Of a stretch of DNA of 64,000 nucleotides, positions 9,719-19,726 are shown in pieces. A program made the translations under genes and the position numbers. The stretch spans positions 28,475,847-28,539,846 of the forward strand of contig OX463859.1 in NCBI GenBank assembly GCA_949825065.1. The letters run 5' to 3'. The notes below the pieces were generated by a model. That model searched no databases. It had not been told where the DNA came from and saw only the letters and a list, made by a program, of their open reading frames with translations. Positions within the stretch are counted from its first letter, which is position 1. Each line of letters starts with the position of its first letter. The stretch is from Odontocerum albicorne. Taxonomy: Eukaryota > Arthropoda > Insecta > Trichoptera > Odontoceridae.

Positions 9719-9935
9719 ACGTCCTCCGTGGTATTGTTGGTAAGACGCTTGTCTCGAAACCCGGAGGTTGTGGGCTCAAATCCCACTGAAACCAGATTGT
9801 TTAAAAGGGTCTGGTTTCACTTAAGGCACCTTTTACGTATTTCTGGTTGGTTGGAAGAGATTGCCACATGGCAATAATCCCGACTGGTTTTACTGTATAC
9901 AACAAAAGTGTAATATATTACATTACAATTGTTTC
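9719..9935 (+). mobile_element. SINE-A, best-preserved copy
   Basis: Complete architecture: tRNA-like head CGTCCTCCGTGGTATTGTTG with GTAAGACGC (A box) and GGGCTCAAATCCCACTG (B box); body with CCAGATTGTTTAAAAGGG; tail with TTTCTGGTTGGTTGGAAGAG, stem-loop TTGCCACATGGCAA (9860-9873), GTATACAACAAAAGTGTAAT and a TA-rich end. Its length of about 215 bp is normal for tRNA-derived SINEs. I use it as the reference for the other copies. Confidence 0.85.
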
Positions 9936-10130
9936 ATGTTTCCTTTACTGTCCATACATTTAGACGCTGGAAACAGCTACTAGCTCATATAAAGCTCGCG
10001 TCATCGTTGGCGAGTATCAAAAAACGAATTAAAACATATTTTTGCTCCCTTCCGTGACGTATCAGTTTTTAACTGATTTTTGAACAACCTTTTTTCAAAT
10101 CTCCCTTTCAATCTTTTTTTGTTCATATTA
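9922..10130. repeat. ~210-bp direct repeat, left unit
   Basis: It runs from TTACAATTGTTTCATG to GTTCATATTA and is repeated at 11033-11250 with scattered differences and small indels. The second mariner lies between the two units. Confidence 0.85.
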
Positions 10131-10141
10131 TAAGTGAAATA

Positions 10142-11030
10142 CGAGGGTCATCCAGAAACTAAGGTTACAAGGGCTCCTGAGGCTGGAGAAAATTTTTTGT
10201 TTCAAAGTTGGCGCACCTAGCGTGTAGGAGGGATCCTAACGGTGAGTTTGTTTGGTCCCGCATGTTTTTCGGCCATTTTGTTCAGTCACAGTAAATTCTT
10301 CCGATAGAGAGATCACCGCGGGCTCCCGCCACCTCTCGTCCGTGCGAGACCCGCGCGGTCATCCGTTTTTTAACTTTGCAGAACAATACCGCAGCGACTA
10401 TCCATCGGAAGCTCGTCGAAGTTTATGGTAGTAATGTGAAGAGTCGACAACATGTCACGAAGTGGGTTAGGTTGTTCAGAGAAGGCCGTACTGATACTCA
10501 CGACGAGGCAAGGCAGTGATTTCTGACGAATTTGTACAAAACATTGAAGAACAAGTGCTAAATGACCGCCGTGTGACGCTTGACGACCTTCACGAAGAAT
10601 TATCTGAGTTTCTCGAAGTCTCTGAGTTACAAGAAGTTGTGTGCGAGATGGGTGCCCAGAATGCTCACACCGGAGCACCGTCAAAATCACGTGACCGCCG
10701 CGCGTGAATTTTTGGATCGTTTTGCACAGGAGGGAGAAGCTTTTCTGGACTCTATCGTGACGGGGGATGAGACGTGGGTGTGTCACTACACCCCAACGAT
10801 CAGGAGGTCGAGGAAGCTGTGAAAAAGTGGCTGAAAGAGCTGGCGGCGGAGGTCTACGACACTGGCATACAAAAGCTGATGCCCCGACTACAGAAATGTC
10901 TCGATCTCGATGGCGATTACGTTGAAAAATAGTTTAATATATTTGTAAAGTATCCTGTGAATTTCAATTAAATACAAACATTTTTCGATCCTACATAAAT
11001 GTTGTAACCTTACTTTCTGGATGACCCTCA
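10142..11030 (+). mobile_element. mariner copy 2, internally deleted
   Basis: An 889-bp element with terminal repeats like copy 1, flanked by TA. Plus-strand pieces include QHVTKWVRLFREGRTDT, KLCARWVPRMLTPEHRQ and the first catalytic motif TGDETWVCHYTPT. The frame then jumps straight to RSRKL and the C-terminal GIQKLMPRLQKCLDLDG. The second and third catalytic Asp residues are missing, and the frame is broken at several points. It is inverted relative to copy 1 and about 700 bp away. Confidence 0.9.
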
Positions 11031-11032
11031 TA

Positions 11033-11250
11033 TATTACAATTGTTTCATGTTTCCTTTACTGTCCATACATTTAGACGCTGGAAACAGCTACTATACTAG
11101 CTCATACAAAACTCGCACCATTGTTGGCCAGTATCAAAAAGCGAATTAAAACACATTTTTGCTCCCTTCCGTAACGTATCAGTTTTTAACTGATTTTTGA
11201 ACAACCTTTTTTCAAATCTCCCTTTCAATCTTTATTTTTTGTTCATATTA
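11033..11250. repeat. ~210-bp direct repeat, right unit
   Basis: Second unit of 9922-10130, starting immediately after the mariner's TA. This suggests that the mariner landed at the junction of a tandem duplication. Confidence 0.85.
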
Positions 11251-11254
11251 TTTT

Positions 11255-11810
11255 ACACATATGTCGTTTTTTCTTCACCAATTGTATAAATCCTAATTGT
11301 TTTACTGAAAATAATTGTATATAAACTTTTGTTTACTTTCGTTACATACCGTTCAATGTCACTCTCAACTCTTCCATCATCGACATCATTCTCAACTCTT
11401 CCATCATCGATATTACTCTCAACTCTTCCATCATCTGAGAAAATACTACCCAAACGCTAAAATTCCTCAACTTGCTCCAATCTCTTATTGTTCATCTAAA
11501 CATCACATTTTCGTTTCTTTTCACATGTTCTATCACATTGAATTTAGATTTCACAACATTCATACTCAGATCTTTCTCTCCGCATTTCTCATACAGTTTA
11601 CGTATCAAACCCAGTAATTCATCTTCGTTCTTCGCTTTTCACTTAATCTTCTTTCAAAACCTGATTCATTTCATCAAGTCACGATTTTGTCGGTTTATGT
11701 TACCTCTTTCACGCATATCTTGTACTTCTGATTTGTGTACTCGCTTGGTCATTCTATTCTCATTCATTTTCTTCACAATCATACATCTCGTCATGCATGT
11801 TTAGCGAAAT
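11255..11810 (-). mobile_element. RTE-D fragments, rearranged order
   Basis: Minus-strand translation from the right gives CMTRCMIVKKMNENRMTKRV and a GRGRPRKTW-like region (11640-11810), followed by reverse-transcriptase thumb motifs LIRKLYEKCGEKDLSMNVVK and the intact frame starting MGSIFSDDGRVESN (11253-11453). In an intact element the thumb motifs come before the C-terminal region, so two RTE-D pieces are joined in permuted order. The thumb frame contains a 27-bp in-frame triplication. Confidence 0.65.
11358..11440 (-). repeat. 27-bp in-frame tandem repeat x 3
   Basis: The nine-residue unit DDGRVESDI (variants N, V) is repeated three times inside the RTE-D reverse-transcriptase frame. On the plus strand the unit reads CTCTCAACTCTTCCATCATC and onward. 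Confidence 0.85.
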
Positions 11811-11813
11811 GTT

Positions 11814-12236
11814 TGTAATGGGACGTGTTGATGATTTTGATTGTTTGGTATATAAATAAAATACGTCAATTAGCAAAGCGGAAAGAGAGAGTGAATGAAT
11901 GTTTTATTTATCGGTAAGTGGGTATTTATACATTTCAGAATGGGCGCGGGAGTGCGCCCGCGATATATTTTTATCTCGCTTCTGTGCGTGCAGAAATGGT
12001 TAATTGAAGTATTGCAGACATCGCAAATAGTATTGTGGGTAAAAAATTTGTGTGCGGAAACGGCGAGACAGCGTGATGCGTTCTCTTTCTACTGTGGAAT
12101 GCATCGTAAATAGTATTGTGGGTAAACAATTTGTTTACGGGACTAGCGCGATGTCCGGCCGCGTCAATGTTTTGGTACGTGACCTTTGGACATATCCAAA
12201 GGTCGTTTCGTCGGTCGTTGACCGTATGTGTTGACA
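11814..12236 (-). mobile_element. Solo LTR, Gypsy-type family
   Basis: On the minus strand it starts TGTCAACACATACGGTCAAC and ends CACGTCCCATTACA (TG...CA ends). A TATAAATACC box lies opposite 11920-11930 and AATAAAAC follows. It matches the LTR at 27542 in its first 40 bp and around the promoter. The flanks ATGTT and ATATT may be a decayed target-site duplication. It interrupts an RTE-D copy. Confidence 0.75.
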
Positions 12237-12257
12237 ATATTCAGCGACGACCGTGGT

Positions 12258-12365
12258 TCCCACACATGCATCTATTATTCATACTACTCATTTTACCTTC
12301 TTTTGAAATCTGGCCCATATGGTCCAGTCACGTTTTTTTCGGTCTACTTGTTCCAGGTATACCTT
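12258..12365 (-). mobile_element. RTE-D C-terminal fragment
   Basis: Minus strand: GVQGIPGTSRPKKT, then LDHMGQISKEGKMSSMNN, aligning with the GRGRPRKTWLDQM tail of other RTE-D copies. Together with 11640-11810 it is the element into which the solo LTR inserted. Confidence 0.6.
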
Positions 12366-13029
12366 GCACTCCAGATTTTTATATTAACGGAGTATTCTAC
12401 TTTAGAGGCATGGATTTCGGACGTTTTTTCAGACTTAATAAAAAAAAAATTTTTTTGGATGCATTTTTTACAGTTTGTTTATTGATGATTTGAGAATGTA
12501 TAAAAAAAAATTAAATCAAGATATTATCAGCTGTTATATCTTGTCGAAAAAAAAAGGGGTGAGCTGGTCGACAACCCTTTCGTAAATCTGAAACAAAGAT
12601 CATACACAGTTTCTTAGTAAAAAAATAAAAAATATCGTAAAATGGCGGCTGTCTGAAAAAGAAATTCTATTTTTTTACCCTTTTTTCAAATATTAAAATT
12701 AAAAAAAAATAGTAAAATTAAATAGTTTTAAATTTTTCAAGGTAGGAACGATAAAAAACATTTATCAAAGGTTTACACAAAATTTAAAGACAATAGGTAT
12801 GATAGAACTTGAGATTTTATGTCGACCAGGTCGAAAAAAGTAGTTTCGAGAAAAACGCGTTTAAAGTTTTGAGATTATTGTCCGAGTCATACCGGTGCGG
12901 CGTAATTGCTGCCTCATTTATAGATATAACTTCGTAAATATTAAAAAAAATCCTTTTGCGAACATATTTTTAAAGATCTAAACTTTAAAAATATGCAAAA
13001 AAAAATTTTAATTTCAAATTTCTAGAGTA
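12366..13029. other. AT-rich non-coding stretch
   Basis: Long A and T runs, no repeat match, no supported frame. Confidence 0.45.
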
Positions 13030-13114
13030 GAATACCCCCTTAACTTAGTCATTTTTTTCATAATTCATTCACTCTACATGTCCAAACCATATTAAAGCTC
13101 CGTTTTCATCTTTC
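13030..13114 (-). mobile_element. RTE-D fragment, left of MITE
   Basis: The segment with TCCAAACCATATTAAAGCTC corresponds to the RTE-D sequence at 45130-45150 and 46290-46310. It resumes after the piggyBac-like MITE. Confidence 0.5.
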
Positions 13115-13761
13115 TTAACCTTTCCCTTTCTGTGCTAAAAAAAATCCGCGCCTTCCGGTGCTGTGTATTCAATACACATTTAAAATTGAGCGATTTAAAA
13201 TAAGAATATTCACAGCCAATCGCTTAAATTAATTAAATTTGAAGTCAAAAGTTATTAAAAATTGAAATTTTATTGCTGAAAACATAAAAAAAAAGCCATC
13301 GGCCGACGTTCACAAAACGGGCAAAGCGACCACCTCAAACGAAAGCCCGTGAGCTACTAAGACGGGACTCGGAACACTAACACTGTGTATGTTATACCTC
13401 GAAGGAAGAAACATCTGCGAACTGAGATTCTATTTCTTGCGTTCCCATATACCGAAGTAGAGTAAGAGTGAGACGTGAATAGCGTCGCTTCCTCACCCAT
13501 AGCGGTTTTTTAGAATGAATATACCTACATCACACACTGGCACACGTTTGATTGTATTGGTGAATTTATTCCCGATTTTCACAAAATATCTCTGATGTGG
13601 CCGATAAATGCTAATTATTATTTTTTTCATTCAATGCGTACAATAAATGTATTACGGAGGAATACCTAAAATCTGAATCCATATTTATTGAATTTATAGA
13701 GATATTAAAGTTTTTAGAAGCAATGTGTACTAGTTACACATCACAGGGAAGGAAGGGTTAA
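13115..13761 (-). mobile_element. piggyBac-like MITE, copy 1
   Basis: A 647-bp non-coding element bounded by TTAA at both ends (13115-13118 and 13758-13761). Ends read TTAACCTTTCCCTTTCTGTG at the left and, reverse-complemented, TTAACCCTTCCTTCCCTGTG at the right. Each end also has a subterminal palindrome (TGTGTATTCAATACACA and GTGTACTAGTTACACA). TTAA target duplication and CCY-starting ends are hallmarks of piggyBac-type transposition. No transposase is encoded, so it must be mobilised in trans. It is inserted in RTE-D sequence. Confidence 0.8.
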
Positions 13762-13840
13762 AACTTCAATTTTATCCATGCATTAATTTCTGATGTGTTC
13801 ATTCTAAATTTTCTTTACGCATAAAGGGTACCATTCGAAA
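13762..13840 (-). mobile_element. RTE-D fragment, right of MITE
   Basis: Contains TTTTATCCATGCATTAATTT and CTGATGTGTTCAT, matching RTE-D at 45060-45100 and 46195-46250. Confidence 0.5.
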
Positions 13841-14009
13841 AATGGAATAGGAGAATATGCATGACGAGGTTTATGCACCTGAAAGAAGCGAAATATATTT
13901 GCCAGGATAGAATAAAGTGAAGATTTATTCTCTCAGTCTACCCTAATTTAGGCATGGCTCGATGGGGATGGAATGAATACAAATGTCATAAAAGTTAATA
14001 GTAATATTA
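13841..14009. other. Unassigned unique sequence
   Basis: No supported feature. Confidence 0.35.
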
Positions 14010-14166
14010 AATATATGGATTTCGTGGGGATGGATAGTCATTTGAATGATTTATGCGACCACGTAAGTTGCTTCATTTACTTTTGTCTGGTTGGTTCGAA
14101 GAGATTGCCGCCTGGCAATAAGCCCGCCAGATTGTATTTGCAATAAAAGTGTTAAATAAATAAATA
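14010..14166 (+). mobile_element. LINE-L 3' end, truncated
   Basis: Shares GGATTTCGTGGGGATGGATA with other LINE-L 3' UTRs, then CTGGTTGGTTCGAAGAGA, stem-loop TTGCCGCCTGGCAA (14106-14119), AAGCCCGCCAGATTG and a (AAAT)n end. Confidence 0.8.
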
Positions 14167-14249
14167 CATAGTATGAAAATGTTAATTTCTTAACAATCCA
14201 CAAAAATCCTCGCAGAAAACGCCATAATTTATTTCACATCGTTCAATTT

Positions 14250-14420
14250 TGATCCCTTTTGAGTGGCGAGCTCCGCTGTCATCGTAAGCACCCCCACCAC
14301 TGGCTAATCCCAGCCGCAGCAGGGCCTGGGGGTGGGTGTGCGATGCGGACCGCGACTGCGGCCGCTGTCAGTCGTAGACGGCCGGCCAATCAATCAGGGC
14401 TGACACATCTCCCCTATCCG
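14250..14420. other. GC-rich island in AT-rich DNA
   Basis: Contains GCAGGGCCTGGGGGTGGGTG, GACTGCGGCCGC and GACGGCCGGCC. A short plus-strand frame (14259-14480) crosses it but has no recognisable motif. It might be a diverged element, a promoter-like CpG cluster or an exon of an unrecognised gene; I cannot choose. Confidence 0.35.
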
Positions 14421-14544
14421 AACATCATCCCGCTAGACGTAGCAAACGTCATCGTCTCCATTTTTGAAGATTCTAGTTGAAATATATAATAAATAAATGA
14501 GTTATTTATTTTCGATGGCCACATTATTTACAAAAATAAAACAA

Positions 14545-15031
14545 AGTTCAAATCTTCCTGCCTATACCGATAGGAAGAAAAATATGACACAAGTGTATCA
14601 GAAATAAATATAACAATTCTTCTTCTTCTAGATCTTGCGATCTGTTTAAAGAGGTTTTGGTCCTGTGACGAAGATGTCCAACTTTCTCTCTATCTCTTTG
14701 GTGGACGTCCCGGTGGTCGACGACCCTCTGGAATCTCGTGCAATATAATCTTAGGTATTCTCGCAGGGTCCCACCTCTCAACGTGGTCCCTCCAGAATCG
14801 TCTTCTCTGCCTACTCCATCTCACGATGTCCTCAATGTTACAACTTCTGCGGATTTCCTCATTAGGTATCCTATCTCTAAGGGTTCTACCTAAGTTAGGG
14901 CGCAGTGTTTTCATTTCTGTTGTTCTGAGGATGTGTTTCATTCTTACAGAGTCTGCTCTTGCTTCGATTCCGTAAGTCATAACTGGTCTTATGCATGTTT
15001 TGTATATTCTGACTTTGCTTTCCACCAACAT
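14545..15031 (-). pseudogene. RTE-A reverse-transcriptase C-terminal fragment
   Basis: Minus-strand frame from 15031 begins SKVRIYKTCIRPVMTYGIEA, then LRTTEMKTLR, RDRIPNEEIR, IVRWSRQRRRFWRDHVER and EGRRPPGRPPKRW. The YGIEA/DHVER/GRPPKRW order is the conserved C-terminal region of RTE-like polyproteins. The frame shifts near 14690 and ends in a degenerate ARSRRRR-type tail before 14548. There is no catalytic YADD. The same family, with YADD present, is at 29220-30280. Confidence 0.8.
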
Positions 15032-15290
15032 GTGTTTATTGCCCCAAACAGTATTCCTCAGGCATCGGGCGATAACTGTGTTTTAATTAAAAACAGCTTT
15101 AAATTCATATTTTTTTCAAAATTTTTAAGTCAATTTCGTGAAGTTTATGCCAACATTTTGGATAGGTATTTTATTTTCACCAAACGATAGAAGTAATACA
15201 AGAAAGGCGACAGTTCTAACTTCCTAAATAGTCCTCTCATCTCCTAAATCTACACCCCATTAAAACGCCATATTTTCATTTTCATCAGCA
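15032..15290. other. AT-rich non-coding stretch
   Basis: No supported feature. Confidence 0.35.
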
Positions 15291-15415
15291 ATTGCCATAA
15301 GATATGTGTATTTATATAATATAAGTACGAATAAGTTGCCATAAGATATGTGTATTTATATAAGTACGAATAAGTTGCCATAAGATATGTGTATTTAGAT
15401 AAGTACGAATAAATT
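15291..15415. repeat. Tandem repeat, 39-44 bp x 3
   Basis: Units start TTGCCATAAG at 15292, 15336 and 15375, each with ATATGTGTATTTA and AAGTACGAATAA. The first unit has a 5-bp insertion. Confidence 0.9.
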
Positions 15416-15536
15416 GATCCATTGTTAACCTAAAGGAGAAAACATTAGTTTAGGGCAACTCAAATATTTCAAGTCGAATATTTATTTAAGTACATACTGT
15501 AAAATAAATGTAATTTAAAATATTTTTTCTATGGTA

Positions 15537-16092
15537 ATAAAGGGTCTTTCAAATTGAACGTTATTTTTCATTCTTGAATAAAACACAGATAGCGTCGTGA
15601 ACTAGCCTGGGTATTGTGACGTTTGAGAAGTGTAATGTATGAAATTTATAAAAATGGAGTCGTATACAGTACAATAACGCATTCAAATTGTTGAATTATT
15701 TTATGTATTGTACTCTCCGGAAACGGTGATGTTAATTGTCCACCAAGATCATGTGATCTGACACCGTTAGACTATTTTCTCTGGAGTTACGTGAAAAACC
15801 AGGTCCATAAGAATGACCCCCAATTAATCCCTGAGCTGAATTACGAAATCATTCGCGTTATTTGTGAGTTAGAACCGCAATTATGCCAAAATGTCATCGA
15901 AATTTTTGACAAAAGAGTGGACACCTGTAGAAGCTGTAAGAGGTGGACATTTGGTGGATATTGTTTTTTGTGTTTAAATGTCATATATTATACGAGCACT
16001 TCAATGACAGGTAAAAAGTTTTTTGAAATCAAAGCAAATTGTGTGTTTTATTCAAGAATTAAAAAACCGATCAATTTTAAAGACCCTTTATA
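15537..16092 (+). mobile_element. Tc1/mariner-superfamily element, internally deleted
   Basis: About 555 bp with inverted ends AAAGGGTCTTTCAAATTGA and, reverse-complemented, AAAGGGTCTTTAAAATTGA, plus matching ATTCTTGAATAAAACACA segments just inside. The 5' part encodes MESYTVQ (stop) RIQIVELFYV at 15654. The 3' part encodes VNCPPRSCDLTPLDYFLWSY, a segment with the last catalytic Asp of an IS630/Tc1/mariner transposase, then IIRVICELEPQLCQNVIE. The middle, with the other catalytic residues, is missing, so the element is non-autonomous. Confidence 0.8.
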
Positions 16093-16420
16093 AAACACGT
16101 TCGAAAAACTAACATCTGTCAAAGACTTTCAATGTTATGTAATGTTGGCTGACATGGCAGATAGTTGCCAGTGGGAATATTTGAAAATGTAATTTATGAA
16201 ACTGTAGATGTTGAGTTTTTTTATCATTAAATGGCCTTTCTTGAAATTGATAAACGTGAATAAAAATATAAAGCATAATTTTTTGCTACTTTTGGTAGAA
16301 TAATCTATACATGGTATAAGACATAAGGTTTCATTAGATTCGATAGAAACGCTAATTTGCTGTTTTTTTCGTGCTGGCAATACAGAGTGAACACCACTAC
16401 TTATTTCGTACAGCGTTATA
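16093..16420. other. AT-rich non-coding stretch
   Basis: No supported feature. The minus-strand frame at 16135-16380 is low-complexity. Confidence 0.35.
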
Positions 16421-16422
16421 TA

Positions 16423-17374
16423 CGAGGCATATCCAGAAAATAAGTGTACTGAATTTTTGTAGGTTACAATTTTTTTTATTTAAACAAAAAAAATACGTGG
16501 TTACCGTAGTACATATGTAAGCTATTTTTCGACATAGTCGCCATTCCTCTCAATGCAGGTGGTGAAGTGGGGTATCAACTTTTTGATGCCTTCCTCGAAG
16601 TAGTTTCCCGCCAACCCCTCCGTCCACTTCTCCACCTCCTCCTTTAGCTCCTCGTCGGTTGAAAACCTTTTTCCACCCATGTACAGCTTCAGGGAGGTAA
16701 AAAGATAGTAATCTGAAGGTGCTAGGTCAAGGGAATGCGCGGGAGGGTTCAGGACATCCCATTTAAACGAGGCAAGCAGTTCCTTCGTGGCGTTGGCCGT
16801 GTGTGGTCTGGCATTGTCATGCAGCAGGCAGACTCCCTTTGTCAGCATGCCTCTCCTCTTGTACTGAATCGCCCTCCGCAATTTTTTAGGGTCTCACAGT
16901 ATCTTGCAGAGTTGATGGTCTCCCCTTGAGGCATATATTCAATTAAAATTATGCCTTGACAGTCCCAAAACACGGATGCCATGATTTTCTTGACTGAAAA
17001 TGTGGTTTTGAACTTTTTGGCGGAGGGTGAAGAGGTGTGACGCCCCTGTTGAGACTGCCTTTTGGTTTCAGGCGTGTAGTGTGCAACCCAAGTTTCATCT
17101 CCAGTAACGATGGAGCGGAGAAATTCATCTCCATGGAGTTTGCAGCGCCTCAAAAACTCTTGCCTTTTTACAAAATTTCGCACTTGGCGGGAGATTGGGT
17201 TGACATTTTTCACGAAACGTGTTGTCGCGTCGACACTTTTCAACGTACTGACCTCGAACCGGTCTTGTTGCGGAGGGGAAGGGTCAGGCTACACGGAAGT
17301 GTAGCCAACATGTCGAAAATAAAATCCATCCGGTCGTGAGAGCCTCAGAACACTTACTTTCTGGATACGCCTCG
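16423..17374 (-). mobile_element. mariner copy 3, nearly complete catalytic domain
   Basis: A 952-bp element with inverted ends CGAGGCATATCCAGAAAATA and, reverse-complemented, CGAGGCGTATCCAGAAAGTA, flanked by TA. It carries a transposase catalytic domain without the N-terminal DNA-binding domain. Its ends differ from those of mariner copies 1 and 2, so it is a separate mariner family. Confidence 0.9.
16522..17243 (-). pseudogene. mariner transposase, D,D34D domain, frameshifted
   Basis: Two overlapping minus-strand frames. The first (17243-16842) has SIVTGDETWVAHYTPETKRQ with the first catalytic Asp, then KIMASVFWD. The second (16881-16522) has CLLHDNARPHTA with the second Asp and LDLAPSDYYLF with the third. 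I count 34 residues between the second and third Asp, the D,D34D spacing of mariner. The C-terminus is NGDYVEK and stop. A single missing base in an A run near 16886-16893 separates the frames. The N-terminal helix-turn-helix region is deleted, so the enzyme is inactive even apart from the frameshift. Confidence 0.9.
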
Positions 17375-17376
17375 TA

Positions 17377-17547
17377 ATTCAAGATTGCTCACTGATTGGG
17401 AATACCCAAATTTGATGAATAAACATTGAAAAAATATGATCCATAGATTAAAACACTACTTTAACATGATATCTTCTAAAAATAATGTATCTTGGAGTCT
17501 AGCACTATTGAAAAAAATATCCATTTTGGTATATGAACACGCTAGAT
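17377..17547. other. AT-rich non-coding stretch
   Basis: No supported feature. Confidence 0.35.
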
Positions 17548-17665
17548 AGCTACTCCGTGGCTTAATCGTGTCCAATTCCTGATGATACCCACAAAAAAGG
17601 ATTCCACTCTGATCAAAGAGTAAGTATGGTAATTACACTAGCATGCGATTAATTATACGAGTATT
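17548..17665 (+). mobile_element. SINE-B fragment, diverged
   Basis: CTACTCCGTGGCTTAATCG, then CAATTCCTGATGATACCCAC and AAGTATGGTAATTACACTAG align with the head and early body of SINE-B, with the middle of the head deleted. Confidence 0.5.
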
Positions 17666-18879
17666 GTTACCTTCATAATAGTAGTAGTATGGCAAATTCA
17701 TGCGACGACCTTGTTATCTTATCGTCTTTAGTAAAAAAACCTTTTAACTCGATTATTAAGAGAGCAAAAAAAACTTCGAACACCCAATCAGCATACAGTG
17801 GACAAGACAACTGGTCAATCATTTGGTGTAGAGAGAATTTATGGCTTCCGCATGCTCCACACTGTAATGCAAATAATAGTAATATGTAAGTACCTACTTG
17901 TAGATTAAATATTGTAAAAAAGTTTTCATTATGTATCGACATATAATATTAAAAAAAAAAGCTGTGCACTTTCAAACCATTGTATGATATTATGATATAT
18001 ATAAGTACTTCAAATAAAACTATTGTTCAACGATTGAATTATACAAAACGTTGAAAAGTAATACAACAATCTGATGAAGAATCGCTCCATCAAAACGGTA
18101 ACCATAGACACTGGGAACGATCAGTGATCATAATCGAGGCATTATGATCTCAAAAGGCCATTAATGCTCAGAACGGAGCCATTATCCCACATAAATGTTT
18201 GAATATTCTCATAAATACAATTATTTAATGTTTCATTGCAGAGGTATTCAATATTGTAAAATGGTAAGTATTATTGCTTAATACTACCCTTGCCTGAGAC
18301 TTGAATGAATTTTACACAATTATCCTTTAACGATATCTTTTTTTATGGAGTAGATTGCTGACGTATGTTATCTGGATGTTACGGAAGAACAACTAAACAA
18401 AATTCAATGAATACTTCATATTTCTATACGTTTTATATTCAACCCAAGAAAATACGATATCACACCTTATTATGTAATCCTGAACTTGTTGAAAAATTGT
18501 CGAAATTCTCACCTTTTATCACTTTTATGCACCATCCGTAAAAGTTCCGCCAGCTAATCTATTATCTATAATATTAGCCGGCTGAACTATTTCCAATCTC
18601 GGGCTCGCATAACGCTTCAGCAGAGCTTTTTCAGAATTTCCTCTCTTCATTTTACACGTCGTCGTTTACCTTCCATGCTATTAAACTCAGGAACCAGTTA
18701 CCAATTGAATATAAAACTCGCATCGTCGTTAACATTACGCTATTTCCCTATCGGGATATATAAAGATGATAGAGTGCCTGAGTTTCTATTTTCGCCCTCC
18801 ACAATTCTATACACTTCTCTGACGTTTACAAATACTTAGACCAAATTAGACTTTCCTTGATATTCTTCTATTAAATTTT
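17666..18879. other. AT-rich non-coding stretch, no gene seen
   Basis: Contains two opposite short frames (17689-17889 plus and 17673-17942 minus) with no recognisable motif, and no repeat match to the rest of the window. The minus frame is Leu/Phe-rich, as expected by chance in AT-rich DNA. Confidence 0.4.
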
Positions 18880-19145
18880 CCACTCACATTTGCACTGTAT
18901 ATTTGTTTTGTAAGTGTTTATTCATTCATTCGTTCCACATGCATAAATCATCTTAGAATGCTCTTCTTCATCTTGCTCAACACATCAGCCTTAAGTTCAC
19001 ATTCATCCCTAATCACTTCATTCCGTATTCTGTCATACATTTCCCCTCATTTATAGTTCTTAGTACACGTATTTCTACAGCATACATTTAGTTCCTTTTA
19101 GTATTTTCCACGTTCACGTTTCTCTCATGCAAAAAAATACATTCT
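18880..19145 (-). mobile_element. RTE-D fragment
   Basis: Minus strand reads RNEVIRDECELKADVLSKMK, then ILRWFMHVERMNE, the segment just before the GRGRPRKTW tail in other RTE-D copies. Related sequence lies at 33180-33290 and 57600-57690. Confidence 0.65.
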
Positions 19146-19423
19146 CCTTTCATTTATCGTTTATTGATAGACAGATAAATAAATAAAAATGTGTTTCTCT
19201 AGCATTATTTAGTGACCTGAGATCACTCAAGAACGTCTGCTTAATTTATGAATCTCACCTTCTATCGGTGCCACCACTGTACTTTCAAACTCCTGTATAG
19301 AGTCAATTGAGATCCCCCTACCCCACCCCCTGAAGGTAGCTTTTTCATTAAAGTACAACTTAATTCAATTTTCTTTGAGTGGATGATCACACTGCAAGGG
19401 TAAGAAAAAAATTTGTCATGACT
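19146..19423. other. Unassigned sequence
   Basis: No supported feature. Confidence 0.35.
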
Positions 19424-19515
19424 ATAAAGGCCTCTTAATATATTTCTGATTGGTTAAGAGATTGCCACATGGCAATAAGCTTAATGAAAGTGTAATATAA
19501 TACAATACAAAATTT
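19424..19515 (+). mobile_element. SINE-A 3' tail fragment
   Basis: TATTTCTGATTGGTTAAGAG, stem-loop TTGCCACATGGCAA (19464-19477), AAGCTTAATGAAAGTGTAAT and a TACAATACA-type end. No tRNA head. Confidence 0.7.
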
Positions 19516-19726
19516 AGTCTCTTATATTACTATGTAAATGTATTTAAAAAAATGCATTACTGGAAACATTACAGATTGATAAGTGGTCTGTAATGTTTCA
19601 AGCGATTTTCAATAACTACTATAAGTGATCTCAAATATTTCTAGTTTTGGATTATTATAATTCTATTTATTCTAGTTTGTCTGATTTACAAATATTTAGA
19701 CTCCAGCCTGTTTTCAAATGCAGCTG

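Noticed and set aside
9719..9800. Functional tRNA genes at the tRNA-like heads (also 7052, 21474, 22300, 41363)
   Set aside because: Each is followed by the same SINE body and tail, and the acceptor stems do not pair well; they are SINE heads.
10370..10786. 138-codon minus frame across mariner copy 2
   Set aside because: It is the opposite-strand shadow of the mariner transposase remnant.
12116..12493. 125-codon plus frame
   Set aside because: It runs through the solo LTR and into an RTE-D fragment on the other strand; no protein family is recognised.
17673..17942. 89-codon minus frame with hydrophobic segments
   Set aside because: Leu/Phe-rich frames are expected by chance in AT-rich DNA, and an opposite frame overlaps it.
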